From Acidobacteriota bacterium (GTDB taxonomy: Bacteria > Acidobacteriota > Terriglobia > Bryobacterales > Bryobacteraceae), in the NCBI GenBank assembly GCA_005808475.1, contig SYLY01000084.1, forward strand, positions 1 to 41,137: DNA of 41,137 bases, in the 5' to 3' direction. The notes below the pieces were generated by a model that was given only the letters and a program-made list of their open reading frames with translations, ran no database searches and was not told where the DNA came from. Positions 8,312 through 16,192 of this stretch are shown piece after piece (position 1 is the first letter of the stretch; the number at the start of each line of letters is the position of its first letter). The position numbers were made by a program, and so were the translations under genes.

Positions 8312-9121
8312 CTACGCCTTGATCCAGGCGTGCCGCGGATCGTCGCGCCACGCTCCGTACGTTCGGCCCTCGCCGGCGAGCACCCACTGGTAGTTGAGCG
8401 TGTAACCGGGACAGGCGGCCACCGGATGATAACCGCGCGGGATGATCACCGTGTCGCCGTGTTCCACCGGATAGGCGTGGTCGAACGGATCGGCGGCGCC
8501 GGGATCGGTGTAGATCCGCTGGAAGCCGAACCCTTGCGGCGGGTCCACCTGGAAGTAGTAGACCTCTTCCATCGGGACTTCCCCGCCCTCGAAGCAATCG
8601 TGCTTGTGCGGCGGACAGCTCGACCAGCCGCCGGGATTGTTCACCGTCTCGCCGCAAATCAGATGCGCGGCGGGAACATTATCCGCGATATGGGTGTGAA
8701 CGGTGCGGGTCCAGTTGTCCTTGCCCACCTGCTTGGAGACGATCGCCGCGCCTTCCACCAGCGCGGGCGCGACGCCCGGCTTGCCTGGAGCGCCGGCGAT
8801 GGTGATTCGCACCGGCCCTTCCAGCGCCACGAGCGTCACCTTCGCCTGGGAGGGAATGTAAATCATCGGGTGCGGATCGCGCAGGTTCGGGCGCGCGGCC
8901 ACCGTCGCCGTCCAGCGCCCACCGCTCCATTCCACGAGCGCCCGATACGGTCCCGTGTAGGAATCGAGCGAGATCTCTTCGTCCCCGGTTTCGAACGTGT
9001 GTTCCCGTAGACTCCCGCCGAGTTCGGCGATGGTGAAGGAGAGGTGCTTCAGCCCCGTTCCACGGCGGACCACCGGATAAACCCCGGGAGCCTCACCTGG
9101 CGACTTGATATGAAGGCGCAT
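8312..9121 (-). CDS. iolB: 5-deoxy-glucuronate isomerase (IolB family)
   Basis: 269-residue bicupin of the IolB/KduI family. IolB converts 5-deoxy-glucuronate to 5-dehydro-2-deoxy-D-gluconate in myo-inositol catabolism. Metal-ligand region PPHKHD (His172, His174), the EEVYYF segment (Glu185/186) and GYHPVAACPGY (His232) are all present, as is the closing YQWVLAG. No signal peptide is visible, so it should be cytoplasmic, unlike its neighbours. No other inositol gene (iolC, D, E, G) is present in the window, so either the pathway is elsewhere or this copy serves another uronate. The ATG is 15 bases downstream of the RraA-like gene and the stop is 2 bases before the PSD1 gene, indicating one transcript. 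Confidence 0.88.
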   Translation of the reverse strand: MRLHIKSPGEAPGVYPVVRRGTGLKHLSFTIAELGGSLREHTFETGDEEISLDSYTGPYRALVEWSGGRWTATVAARPNLRDPHPMIYIPSQAKVTLVALEGPVRITIAGAPGKPGVAPALVEGAAIVSKQVGKDNWTRTVHTHIADNVPAAHLICGETVNNPGGWSSCPPHKHDCFEGGEVPMEEVYYFQVDPPQGFGFQRIYTDPGAADPFDHAYPVEHGDTVIIPRGYHPVAACPGYTLNYQWVLAGEGRTYGAWRDDPRHAWIKA

Positions 9122-9136
9122 CGAATCCAGGCTACC

Positions 9137-10006
9137 CTACTTGCCCAGCTTCCGGCGCTTGTACTCCTCGTACTCTTTTTGCAGCGCCGGATCCTTGGGG
9201 CGTGGGTAGAGGTCGGACGACTTGTAGCGGCCCTTCATGAATTTGTCCTTCGTCCACTCGTCGTGAATGTGCGTCTCCTCCGCCTTGTCGAGGATCTCCT
9301 GGATCAGGTGCGGCGGCACGAAGTAGAGGCCGGTGCGGTCGCCGAATACCATGTCGCCGGGAACCACGGTTGCCTTGCCGATCCGCACCGGGATGTTGAA
9401 GCCGGTGAGCGTCACCTGCGCGATCGCCGAAGGATGGGCGTGGCGGAAGTAGATGCCCAGGTCGATGGGCTGGATGCCCTCCAGGTCGCGGATGGCGCCG
9501 TCGACGACGAGGCCGCCGTTGACGGTCGCGGACTTGATCGCGGTGGCGAGGTTGTCGCCGACGATCGAGCCGCCGTCCTCCTTGCCGAACATGTCGGCCA
9601 CCATGACGTCGCCCGGTTGCAACTGGTCGATCACCCATTGATGCGCGGCGCTCGCGTAGGCGCGGCGCTTCAGGTCGCCGATGACGAGATCGTTCAGATC
9701 GGCGCGTAGCGGCATGAACTGCGCGGTGACAGCGCGTCCCACCAGCTTCTTCTCCGGATGGAGGATCCGCCAGCCGCCTTCGTATTGATTGGGGAATCCC
9801 TTGGCCGGCAGCACACCCCAGACCTCTTCCACCGAAAGGCCGCGCACCTTTTCGAGCACGGCATCGGGGATCTTGGGCCGTCCGTCGTCGAAGCGCTCGT
9901 AGGGATTTTTGGCGGTGAGCTCGACCATGCGGTCTCGATCGAGCTTGAAGTATTGGGCGGCGGCGGGAAGCGCCACCGCGGCGGCGATGAGTGCGAGGCG
10001 GAACAT
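9137..10006 (-). CDS. exported RraA/HMG-aldolase family protein
   Basis: About 289 residues. The core is the RraA/demethylmenaquinone methyltransferase-like fold: GLVVDGAIRDLEGI holds the Arg-Asp pair that in 4-hydroxy-4-methyl-2-oxoglutarate aldolases binds substrate and metal, and VVPGDMVFGDRTGLYFVP is the second family signature. LQPGDVMVADMFGKEDG is also conserved. Unusually, it starts with a clean Sec signal peptide (MFRLALIAAAVALPAAAQ), and there are roughly 60 extra N-terminal residues and a charged tail (KEYEEYKRRKLGK). The usual members are cytoplasmic, so an exported form is odd and its substrate is unknown. I chose ATG 10006; a TTG directly before it is possible. It heads the run RraA-like, iolB, PSD1, Kir. 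Confidence 0.82.
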   Translation of the reverse strand: MFRLALIAAAVALPAAAQYFKLDRDRMVELTAKNPYERFDDGRPKIPDAVLEKVRGLSVEEVWGVLPAKGFPNQYEGGWRILHPEKKLVGRAVTAQFMPLRADLNDLVIGDLKRRAYASAAHQWVIDQLQPGDVMVADMFGKEDGGSIVGDNLATAIKSATVNGGLVVDGAIRDLEGIQPIDLGIYFRHAHPSAIAQVTLTGFNIPVRIGKATVVPGDMVFGDRTGLYFVPPHLIQEILDKAEETHIHDEWTKDKFMKGRYKSSDLYPRPKDPALQKEYEEYKRRKLGK

Positions 10007-10079
10007 CAACCGGAGGGTAACACAGCCGGTGAGGCGATTCGATCGCGGTCCGCGCAGTATGACACAAGGAGGGTTGCCG

Positions 10080-11582
10080 ATGGCGAACCGTTATGAGATG
10101 GTGGCGATTCTGCCGGAAGTCAAGGAGGCCTCGGGAGGGATGTCGTCTCCAACCCCCGGCTACCGGCCGGCCGGCTGCGCGATGGTGAGGTTCCGGGGAA
10201 CGAGCGCGTGGGAGTTGCTACCCGGCGACGGCAGGGACTGGTTCTTCAGGCAGTTCAACACCATCGAAGGGACGCTGTCCGTTCGGACCGATTTGACGGC
10301 CTACGACAACAACAGCCGCTGGCTGTTCGACATCCAGGCCTACGACCTGAAGGACCGTCCCAGTTCGAAGGGATGCGTGGTCCTGGCGCGGAACGGATAC
10401 GTCTGCGCCAAGTACACGCACTACTGGCGAGTGCTCGACGTGGCGAACCTGACCGACGACGAGAAGATGGCCGAAGCCGCCGCCATGCTGTCGGACGAGA
10501 TCTGGGCCGAGATGGGCGCCAAATTCAAGGCGATGCTGACGATCGGCAGCGCCGTATGGATGGTGATTCTCGGGGTCATGTTCGCGTCCGGCGTCGCGGA
10601 GGTGGTGGCGTTCGCGTGCGTCCTTCTGATCGGAATGTCGGTTCCGATTCTCGCCGACGACCTTGCCAAGATCGCCACGTACCTCGGGAAGTACAAGGCG
10701 AAGGTTCGTTCGGCTCGAACCGAGGAAGAACTGCGGGAAGCAGCCGTGATGGCAGCGCAGGCGTTGGTCGCACTGATCGAGGCGTTGGTCACGGTGGCGG
10801 CGATCAAGGGTGGGGTGAAGCGCACCATCGAGGTGACGCAGGCAAAGGCGGCGGCGGTCAAGGCAAGATCGCAAGCGGAAGGGGCTCCCGGGGAGGCTGC
10901 CCCTCGGAATGCCGGTGGCGCCAAGCCGTCCAAAGCGGATTCGCTCGCGGAGATGCCGGCCAGGATCAAGACCCGCGAACCCAACTCCGGGGCCACGCCG
11001 TTCTCCGATTTTCCCGAGTTCCGCAACAAGTCGCTCAGTAAGGACCTGTACCCTTGGCTCAAGGAGCGGTTCACCAAGGTCAAGAGCGCCAAACTCGACT
11101 CCGACGGATACGTGGACTCCAAGGGTGGCAGTGAAATCTGGGCTCGCCGCATCCCTGGCACGAATCTGGTGGAATGCGTCCGCATCGACCTGGTTTCGAT
11201 GAAAGGCGCCAGCCGGGGCCACAATCCGCCGTTCAAGGATGGGCCCGTGCTGCAAACCGCGCAGCGCGCCGGCGCCAAGTTCGAGGGTGGCGATCCGTCG
11301 GCCCACTACGGGCGGATGATCCAGGGGGAGGGTCAGGCGTCCGGCACGACGCTTACCACGGAGCGGGTAGCCTACGGCAAGGTCGGGCACTTTCACAAGG
11401 AAACGATCCGGACCGACCAACTCGGGCAATACTGCCAAGAGTACGTGCCCTCCGCCAAGGGAGTAGCCGACTGGGGCGCCGGCACGCCGAGGAGCGGCCC
11501 GCAAAAGACCGCCGATGGCGCCAAGGTCTTCAAAGGAGCCGGCGCGACGAACAACGCCGCCCACATCCCGCTGTTGCCTTAG
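10080..11582 (+). CDS. unrecognised membrane protein with polymorphic-toxin-like layout
   Basis: I do not recognise a named family. The 500-residue protein starts at ATG 10080, preceded by a near-perfect Shine-Dalgarno (AAGGAGG at 10066-10072, spacing 7), the strongest in the window. Residues 1-145 look globular and are rich in aromatic residues (WELLPGDGRDWFFRQFN). Residues 152-193 form two adjacent hydrophobic segments rich in Gly and Ala, and 222-245 a third hydrophobic helix. A low-complexity Ala/Lys/Gly linker (about 255-290) leads to a basic C-terminal domain (about 295-500) with many Gly, His and Lys (SRGHNPPFKDG, HYGRMIQGEG, KVGHFHKE). An N-terminal module, a hydrophobic hairpin, a flexible linker and a polar C-terminal domain is the layout of contact-dependent or type VI effectors. 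No immunity gene follows: the next gene is convergent 13 bases away. Effector function is inference. Confidence 0.75.
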   Translation: MANRYEMVAILPEVKEASGGMSSPTPGYRPAGCAMVRFRGTSAWELLPGDGRDWFFRQFNTIEGTLSVRTDLTAYDNNSRWLFDIQAYDLKDRPSSKGCVVLARNGYVCAKYTHYWRVLDVANLTDDEKMAEAAAMLSDEIWAEMGAKFKAMLTIGSAVWMVILGVMFASGVAEVVAFACVLLIGMSVPILADDLAKIATYLGKYKAKVRSARTEEELREAAVMAAQALVALIEALVTVAAIKGGVKRTIEVTQAKAAAVKARSQAEGAPGEAAPRNAGGAKPSKADSLAEMPARIKTREPNSGATPFSDFPEFRNKSLSKDLYPWLKERFTKVKSAKLDSDGYVDSKGGSEIWARRIPGTNLVECVRIDLVSMKGASRGHNPPFKDGPVLQTAQRAGAKFEGGDPSAHYGRMIQGEGQASGTTLTTERVAYGKVGHFHKETIRTDQLGQYCQEYVPSAKGVADWGAGTPRSGPQKTADGAKVFKGAGATNNAAHIPLLP

Positions 11583-11595
11583 TAGCAGCCGGCGG

Positions 11596-12753
11596 CTACG
11601 CCTTGCGACGCGCCGCCTTCAGCATCGAATTCATGCACCCGATCAGATACGCCAGCCCGACGCTCGGGCGGTACGTCCCTCCAGCGCCCACGCCGCGGCT
11701 GGTGTCCGGCGCGCCCGGCATCGTTCCCAACGCGGGGATGTGGTCCGGGATCACGATGCCATCGAAGTCCACGTCCACCAGCGCCTGCATGACCTTGCTC
11801 ATGTCGTAGTAGCCGTCGTCGATCAGCGTTTCGGAAAAGTGCGGCAACGGGGCGCTGACGTTGCGGAAGTGGATCTTGAACAGCTTCTTGCGGGCGGCGA
11901 AATAGCGGATGACTTCGGGCGGCTCCGCGCCGGTGTCCTTGCCGCCCTCGAGCCACGAGCCGACGCAAAGGCAGACGCCGATGTTGGGGCTGTTAGCGAT
12001 CTCGATCGCTTTCTTGTAGCCCTCGAAATTGCTAAAAACGCAGCGGGGCACCCCGGCCAACATGCGCATCGGCGGATCGTCCGGGTGGATGCCGATCCGC
12101 ACGCCGGCTTCCTCCGCCACCGGGACCACTTTCTTGATGAAGTAGGTGTAGTTGTCCCAGATCTCCTGTTCGGTGTAGACGCGCCCATGGGAGAGCGGGC
12201 CGGTGTAGGTCTTGCCGCCCCAGAACCCCTTCCAATCGGGGCTATTCGCGTTCCCGTCGCGGGCGGAGTATCCGCGGGCGCTCACCGTGCGTCCGCTGGA
12301 CCAGATTCCGTTGCCCATGTGGGCGTAGGTGGAGTACGGGACTCCGGCCTTGCCTACGTAGCGGATGTAATTGAGATAATCCTCGATCTTCCGGTCGCGG
12401 CCGGGAAGATTGAGGGTTACCTCCGGCATGTTGTGGAGGCTGCCGCTGGGGCCCACGCCGCTGCCGATGTTGTAGACGTGGAAGCCGGCCTTTTCCCAGG
12501 TCTCACGCTGTTTGGTGAACCCTTCGGCCGTCGCTTCCGGCTGCACGGGCCCCAGACTCACCCAACGAACCCCCAGTTGCTTCAGGAAGTTCATGTAGTC
12601 TTCATTCGGCTGATTGGCGCTCACGCCGATCTTGATGCCGGGCGGAATCGGAATCATCGGCTTGGCGGCTGCCCGCCCTGGAACCAACGCCGCGACGCCC
12701 GCCGCCGCCAACTTGCCCGCCGCTTCCCGGCGGCTCGTACGATGCTCGCTCAT
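11596..12753 (-). CDS. exported mannonate dehydratase-like (UxuA/TIM-barrel) protein
   Basis: 385 residues. A twin-arginine-type signal (TSRREAAGKLAAAGVAAL) is followed by a TIM-barrel of the xylose-isomerase-like/mannonate dehydratase group. Family marks are RIGIHPDDPP, the CLCVGSWLEGG segment and the metal-binding HFRNVS. UxuA dehydrates D-mannonate to 2-keto-3-deoxygluconate in hexuronate breakdown; here the enzyme would act in the periplasm. A more general sugar-phosphate isomerase/epimerase role is the main alternative. The ATG overlaps the stop of the TonB receptor gene (ATGA, 12750-12753), so it is translated together with the receptor, which suggests that the receptor imports the substrate or a precursor of it. 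Confidence 0.78.
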   Translation of the reverse strand: MSEHRTSRREAAGKLAAAGVAALVPGRAAAKPMIPIPPGIKIGVSANQPNEDYMNFLKQLGVRWVSLGPVQPEATAEGFTKQRETWEKAGFHVYNIGSGVGPSGSLHNMPEVTLNLPGRDRKIEDYLNYIRYVGKAGVPYSTYAHMGNGIWSSGRTVSARGYSARDGNANSPDWKGFWGGKTYTGPLSHGRVYTEQEIWDNYTYFIKKVVPVAEEAGVRIGIHPDDPPMRMLAGVPRCVFSNFEGYKKAIEIANSPNIGVCLCVGSWLEGGKDTGAEPPEVIRYFAARKKLFKIHFRNVSAPLPHFSETLIDDGYYDMSKVMQALVDVDFDGIVIPDHIPALGTMPGAPDTSRGVGAGGTYRPSVGLAYLIGCMNSMLKAARRKA

Positions 12754-15700
12754 GAGTAGAACTCCGCTCGAATCGACATCTGGACGTTGGCCTGCGCCGT
12801 GCCGAAGTTGGAGAAGTCTCCCACCACGCCGGTGAAGCGCGCCCAGGCGCCCGTATTGTTGAGATTGTAATTGGTGTTAGGGGCGGCGAGATTGGGCCGC
12901 TTGTGAGGCAGGTTGTGTCCATCCAGGCGGAAGCTGAACTTGTATTTCTCGGCGACAACCCAGCTCTTGGTCGCGAACGTCTGCATCCAGTAAAGGCCCG
13001 GCGCCTGGACCACTCTCGCGCCGAGCGAACCGATGGTGTAAGCCGCCGGATAGGAGAAAGCGCCCAACTTGAAGAACGGCGTCTGCGCGGCGGTCGGGAA
13101 CCGCTGGCCCATGTCCCACCCGGGAACCCGGGCCTGCTCCACGGGCATCGTCGGGTTGACGCGCGACGCCGTGAGGTAGCGGTTCGGACTTCCGCCATGA
13201 GAGATCGAGATCGGCTGGCCGGACATCGTATTTTCGCTGATGTTGACCTTCCACCCGCCCAGAATTGCATTCGCGATTCCGCCGCAGTTGAGCAAGCGTT
13301 GCCCCTTGCCCACCGGCAGTTCATACACCACAAAGGCGCCGAACGCCTTCTGCTGGTCGTAGGAGGTGCGGGCCTTTCCGCTCCGGTTGTAGTAGCTGAG
13401 CGTGTCGTCGTTGCTCAACGATTTGGAGAAGTTGAAGCTGGTGTTGAAGACCAGCCCCTTGCCGTACCGCTTCTCGAGCGAGATGTTGCCACTGTGCCAC
13501 GTGTTGTGGTTGAAGTTGGAGAACAGGTTCACCGTGCCGAACTGCGGATAGATTTGAAAGTTCTGCTGGGCCACAAAGACCTGGTCTTGCAGGGCGCGAT
13601 CATTGCCCAGCGCGATGGAAAGCGGGATGCCGTTGACGTTCCAATTGCGCAGCAGGCCGACTCCGGCCGACGCCTGATACTGCACTTCCAGCAGCCAACT
13701 GGAGCCGGGCTGATACTGGAAACCGGCGGACCAGTTCATCACATACGGGTTGCGCAGGTTGGGATCGCGCCACGTCGCGTTGCGGGCGCCGAAATTCGCA
13801 CCCGTGTAGGGCACCGTGCCGTCGTCGTTGACGCGGTAGGTGAAACGCCCCGGACCGTCCTGCAGACGGAACTGGTGGCGCGGATCGCCGACCGGTTGAT
13901 TGATGTTGAACGTACCCGCATACTCGTCGAAACCGCCCTGTCCGGCGGTGTCCACCGTCATCACGCCGAACGAAGAGCGGAACACCCACTTCGGCCGGAA
14001 CGTCCAGGCGAGGCCGGCGCGCGGCTGGAAATTGTTGAGGTCGCGCTTGCCGATCGCGCCCTTCGGATGGGTGATCGCGCCGCGGCGGCCGGTAATCGGA
14101 TCGATGGCATCCGGGTCGAATTGCGATTGCTGATTCCACCTGGTTTTGTACGGCGAGAAATAGGACCAGCGGACGCCGAGATTCAAGGTGAGACCCGGCC
14201 GGATCTTGAAGTCGTCCTGGAAGTAGAGTTCATGGTTCCACAGCCGCGGCAGGAAGGTGGAAAGTTGCTTGGTGAAGACCGCGCTGGTCGCCGTCCCCAT
14301 GAGGAATCCCGCGAAATCGTTGCCGGTGTTCTGCGCGAAAGGCAGCGTGGTCGCGCCCCCGAAGTTGTACTGTCCGGACGGCAGCGAACCCGCTTTGTCG
14401 TTGAACAGGGTGCGGATCATTTCATAGCCCATCTTCAAATTGTGCTTGCCGGCGATATAGGTCACGTTGTTCTGCAGGACTTTGTCCTCGCCCACCTGGC
14501 GAAAGTAACCCATGGACGCGATGCTGTAGCCGATGTTGAAGAAGGGGAACGTCTCCGGCTCAACGCCGGGAATGGTCAGCGCGGTCTTGGCCGATTCCGG
14601 ACGGGCCGGATTCGAGGCCGCACGCCGGTTGTAGCCGACGCGGAACTCGTTGAACAGGCGGCTGGTCCAGATGGAGGTGTAGCTGATCACGCCATTGATG
14701 TCGTCCACCGGATTGATCTCGCGCGAGGCGTTGAACTCGGGCTTGGCGAAATTGTCGCCGTTCTGGCCGCGGTGGTGGCCGTGCGAATAGCGGAAGAACA
14801 TCTTGTGGTTGGGTGAGAACTGGTGGTCGATCTTCTCGTCCCAACGGTCGCGTTGGAGGCAGCGGCAGCTTTCGGCTCGCTGTAGGTTGCCAACGGGACC
14901 GGTGCGAGCGGGCGAGCCCACCTGGTTCGGCGGCCGCCAGATGCCGAGGTCGAGAAACTTCAACGCCACCGGGTCCATCAGGCTCCTGGGAACGACGTTG
15001 TTCGGCAGCGGATCTCGCGTCCAGGTGGTTCCGTTGAGCCGCGTGGAAAAGGGATTGTAGATCGGGAGGCCGCCGCCCGGAGCTTCCTTGAAGGAGAAGT
15101 CGCCGGCCAGCATTTCGGGCGTCGGAACGGTGGCGACGCGGAGGTTGATGGTGTGCTCGTGGTTGATAGCGTAGTCCGACAGCCAGAACGTCTTGTTGCG
15201 CCCGTCGTAGAGTTTCGGAATCACAACCGGTCCATGCGCCACCAGATCGAACGTCTGGTAGTACCACGGCGCCTGCGGCGGCAACGGATTCTGCGTGATG
15301 AAGTTCCGGTGGACCCAGGAGCCGTTCAGGTACCTGTCCTCGAAGGAGGCGTGCAGTTGGTTGGTACCGGTCTTGTAGACCATCTTCATCGAGCCGCCGC
15401 CCGAGTGGCCGTACTCGGCGGACACTCCGGTGGTGAGCACCTTCACCTCTTCCATCGCGTCGGTGCTGCCCTGTATGACGCCGTCCACCTGGTTCACGAT
15501 CCCCGTGTAGGGCGACTTCGCCTGGATTCCGTCCATCTGGAAGCCGATGTCGTTCTGGGCTTGGCCCTGTATGTGGAACCCCGCCTGGCCCACCACGCCC
15601 ACGATCCCCGGCATGTACTGCAGCAAATACACGGTGCGCTTCATCACGCCCGGGGTTTCGGTCAGCACGTGGGCCGGGAGCACGTAGGAACTCATCACGT

Positions 15701-16148
15701 TTTCCGTGTTCAGCAGTGACGCCGATGCGTTCACCGTGACGCTTTCGCTGACCGAGCCGACCTCGAGAGTGATGTCGACGCGCGGCACCTCGGCCGACCG
15801 GAGAGTGAGTCCTTCGCGTACCACCTCCTTGAAGCCCTCCGCCTTGACCCGGATCCGGTACTCACCGGGCGTCAGATAGGGGATGTAATAGGCTCCCTCC
15901 GTCGACGTGACGTTCTCGGTGATGAAACCCGTCGCCACGTTGGACACCGTGAGCTTCGCGCCAGCCACCACGGCTCCGGTGCTGTCCTTGACGGTGCCGA
16001 CCAGGGTGGCTCCGCCGCCGGTCTGCGCCGCCAGCGGCAGGGCCGCCAGCAACAGAATCGCCGCCTCCGCCGAACGGCTCAACGCCCGCCGAGCCGCCAC
16101 TAATGTGTTGGCTCGCGTGGAGCCCGTCCCTGTGACCGGGGGAAACAT
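12750..16148 (-). CDS. Oar-like TonB-dependent outer-membrane receptor with carboxypeptidase-regulatory-like domain
   Basis: 1132 residues. The N-terminus has a long basic stretch and a hydrophobic signal (AAILLLAALPLAAQ). A carboxypeptidase-regulatory-like beta domain follows (TLVGTVKDSTGAVVAGAKLTV to LTPGEYRIRVKAEGF), then a plug region (PGVMKRTVYLLQYMPGIVG, MDGIQAKSPYTG, EEVKVLTTGVSAEYGHSGGG) and a large beta barrel rich in aromatic and Asn residues. Oar-like proteins form outer-membrane transporters, thought to take up oligosaccharides or other large substrates. The ATG at 16148 is the only sensible start; the next Met is beyond residue 100. A near-consensus promoter (TTGACG-18-TATGCT) ends 7 bases before that ATG, so the message appears leaderless. 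The stop overlaps the next gene by ATGA. Confidence 0.92.
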   Translation of the reverse strand: MFPPVTGTGSTRANTLVAARRALSRSAEAAILLLAALPLAAQTGGGATLVGTVKDSTGAVVAGAKLTVSNVATGFITENVTSTEGAYYIPYLTPGEYRIRVKAEGFKEVVREGLTLRSAEVPRVDITLEVGSVSESVTVNASASLLNTENVMSSYVLPAHVLTETPGVMKRTVYLLQYMPGIVGVVGQAGFHIQGQAQNDIGFQMDGIQAKSPYTGIVNQVDGVIQGSTDAMEEVKVLTTGVSAEYGHSGGGSMKMVYKTGTNQLHASFEDRYLNGSWVHRNFITQNPLPPQAPWYYQTFDLVAHGPVVIPKLYDGRNKTFWLSDYAINHEHTINLRVATVPTPEMLAGDFSFKEAPGGGLPIYNPFSTRLNGTTWTRDPLPNNVVPRSLMDPVALKFLDLGIWRPPNQVGSPARTGPVGNLQRAESCRCLQRDRWDEKIDHQFSPNHKMFFRYSHGHHRGQNGDNFAKPEFNASREINPVDDINGVISYTSIWTSRLFNEFRVGYNRRAASNPARPESAKTALTIPGVEPETFPFFNIGYSIASMGYFRQVGEDKVLQNNVTYIAGKHNLKMGYEMIRTLFNDKAGSLPSGQYNFGGATTLPFAQNTGNDFAGFLMGTATSAVFTKQLSTFLPRLWNHELYFQDDFKIRPGLTLNLGVRWSYFSPYKTRWNQQSQFDPDAIDPITGRRGAITHPKGAIGKRDLNNFQPRAGLAWTFRPKWVFRSSFGVMTVDTAGQGGFDEYAGTFNINQPVGDPRHQFRLQDGPGRFTYRVNDDGTVPYTGANFGARNATWRDPNLRNPYVMNWSAGFQYQPGSSWLLEVQYQASAGVGLLRNWNVNGIPLSIALGNDRALQDQVFVAQQNFQIYPQFGTVNLFSNFNHNTWHSGNISLEKRYGKGLVFNTSFNFSKSLSNDDTLSYYNRSGKARTSYDQQKAFGAFVVYELPVGKGQRLLNCGGIANAILGGWKVNISENTMSGQPISISHGGSPNRYLTASRVNPTMPVEQARVPGWDMGQRFPTAAQTPFFKLGAFSYPAAYTIGSLGARVVQAPGLYWMQTFATKSWVVAEKYKFSFRLDGHNLPHKRPNLAAPNTNYNLNNTGAWARFTGVVGDFSNFGTAQANVQMSIRAEFYS

Positions 16149-16155
16149 GGACTAG

Positions 16156-16185
16156 AGCATAGCCCGTTTCCAGGCTCAGCGTCAA
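16156..16185 (-). promoter_or_regulatory. sigma-70-type promoter of the first Oar-like receptor
   Basis: Read on the minus strand: TTGACG (16185-16180), an 18-base spacer, then TATGCT (16161-16156). Only 7 bases separate the -10 box from the ATG at 16148, so transcription should start at or next to the start codon. It lies between the receptor and the upstream RhmD-like gene, giving the receptor its own promoter. Confidence 0.72.
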
Positions 16186-16192
16186 AAAACCG

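Noticed and set aside
8310..8657. Upstream extension of the PSD1 protein
   Set aside because: The 116 extra codons overlap iolB, are Arg-rich, and precede a clean signal peptide starting at 8309.
11582..11599. Inverted repeat around the convergent stops at 11582 and 11596
   Set aside because: The arms have a mismatch and leave almost no loop, so a stable hairpin is doubtful.
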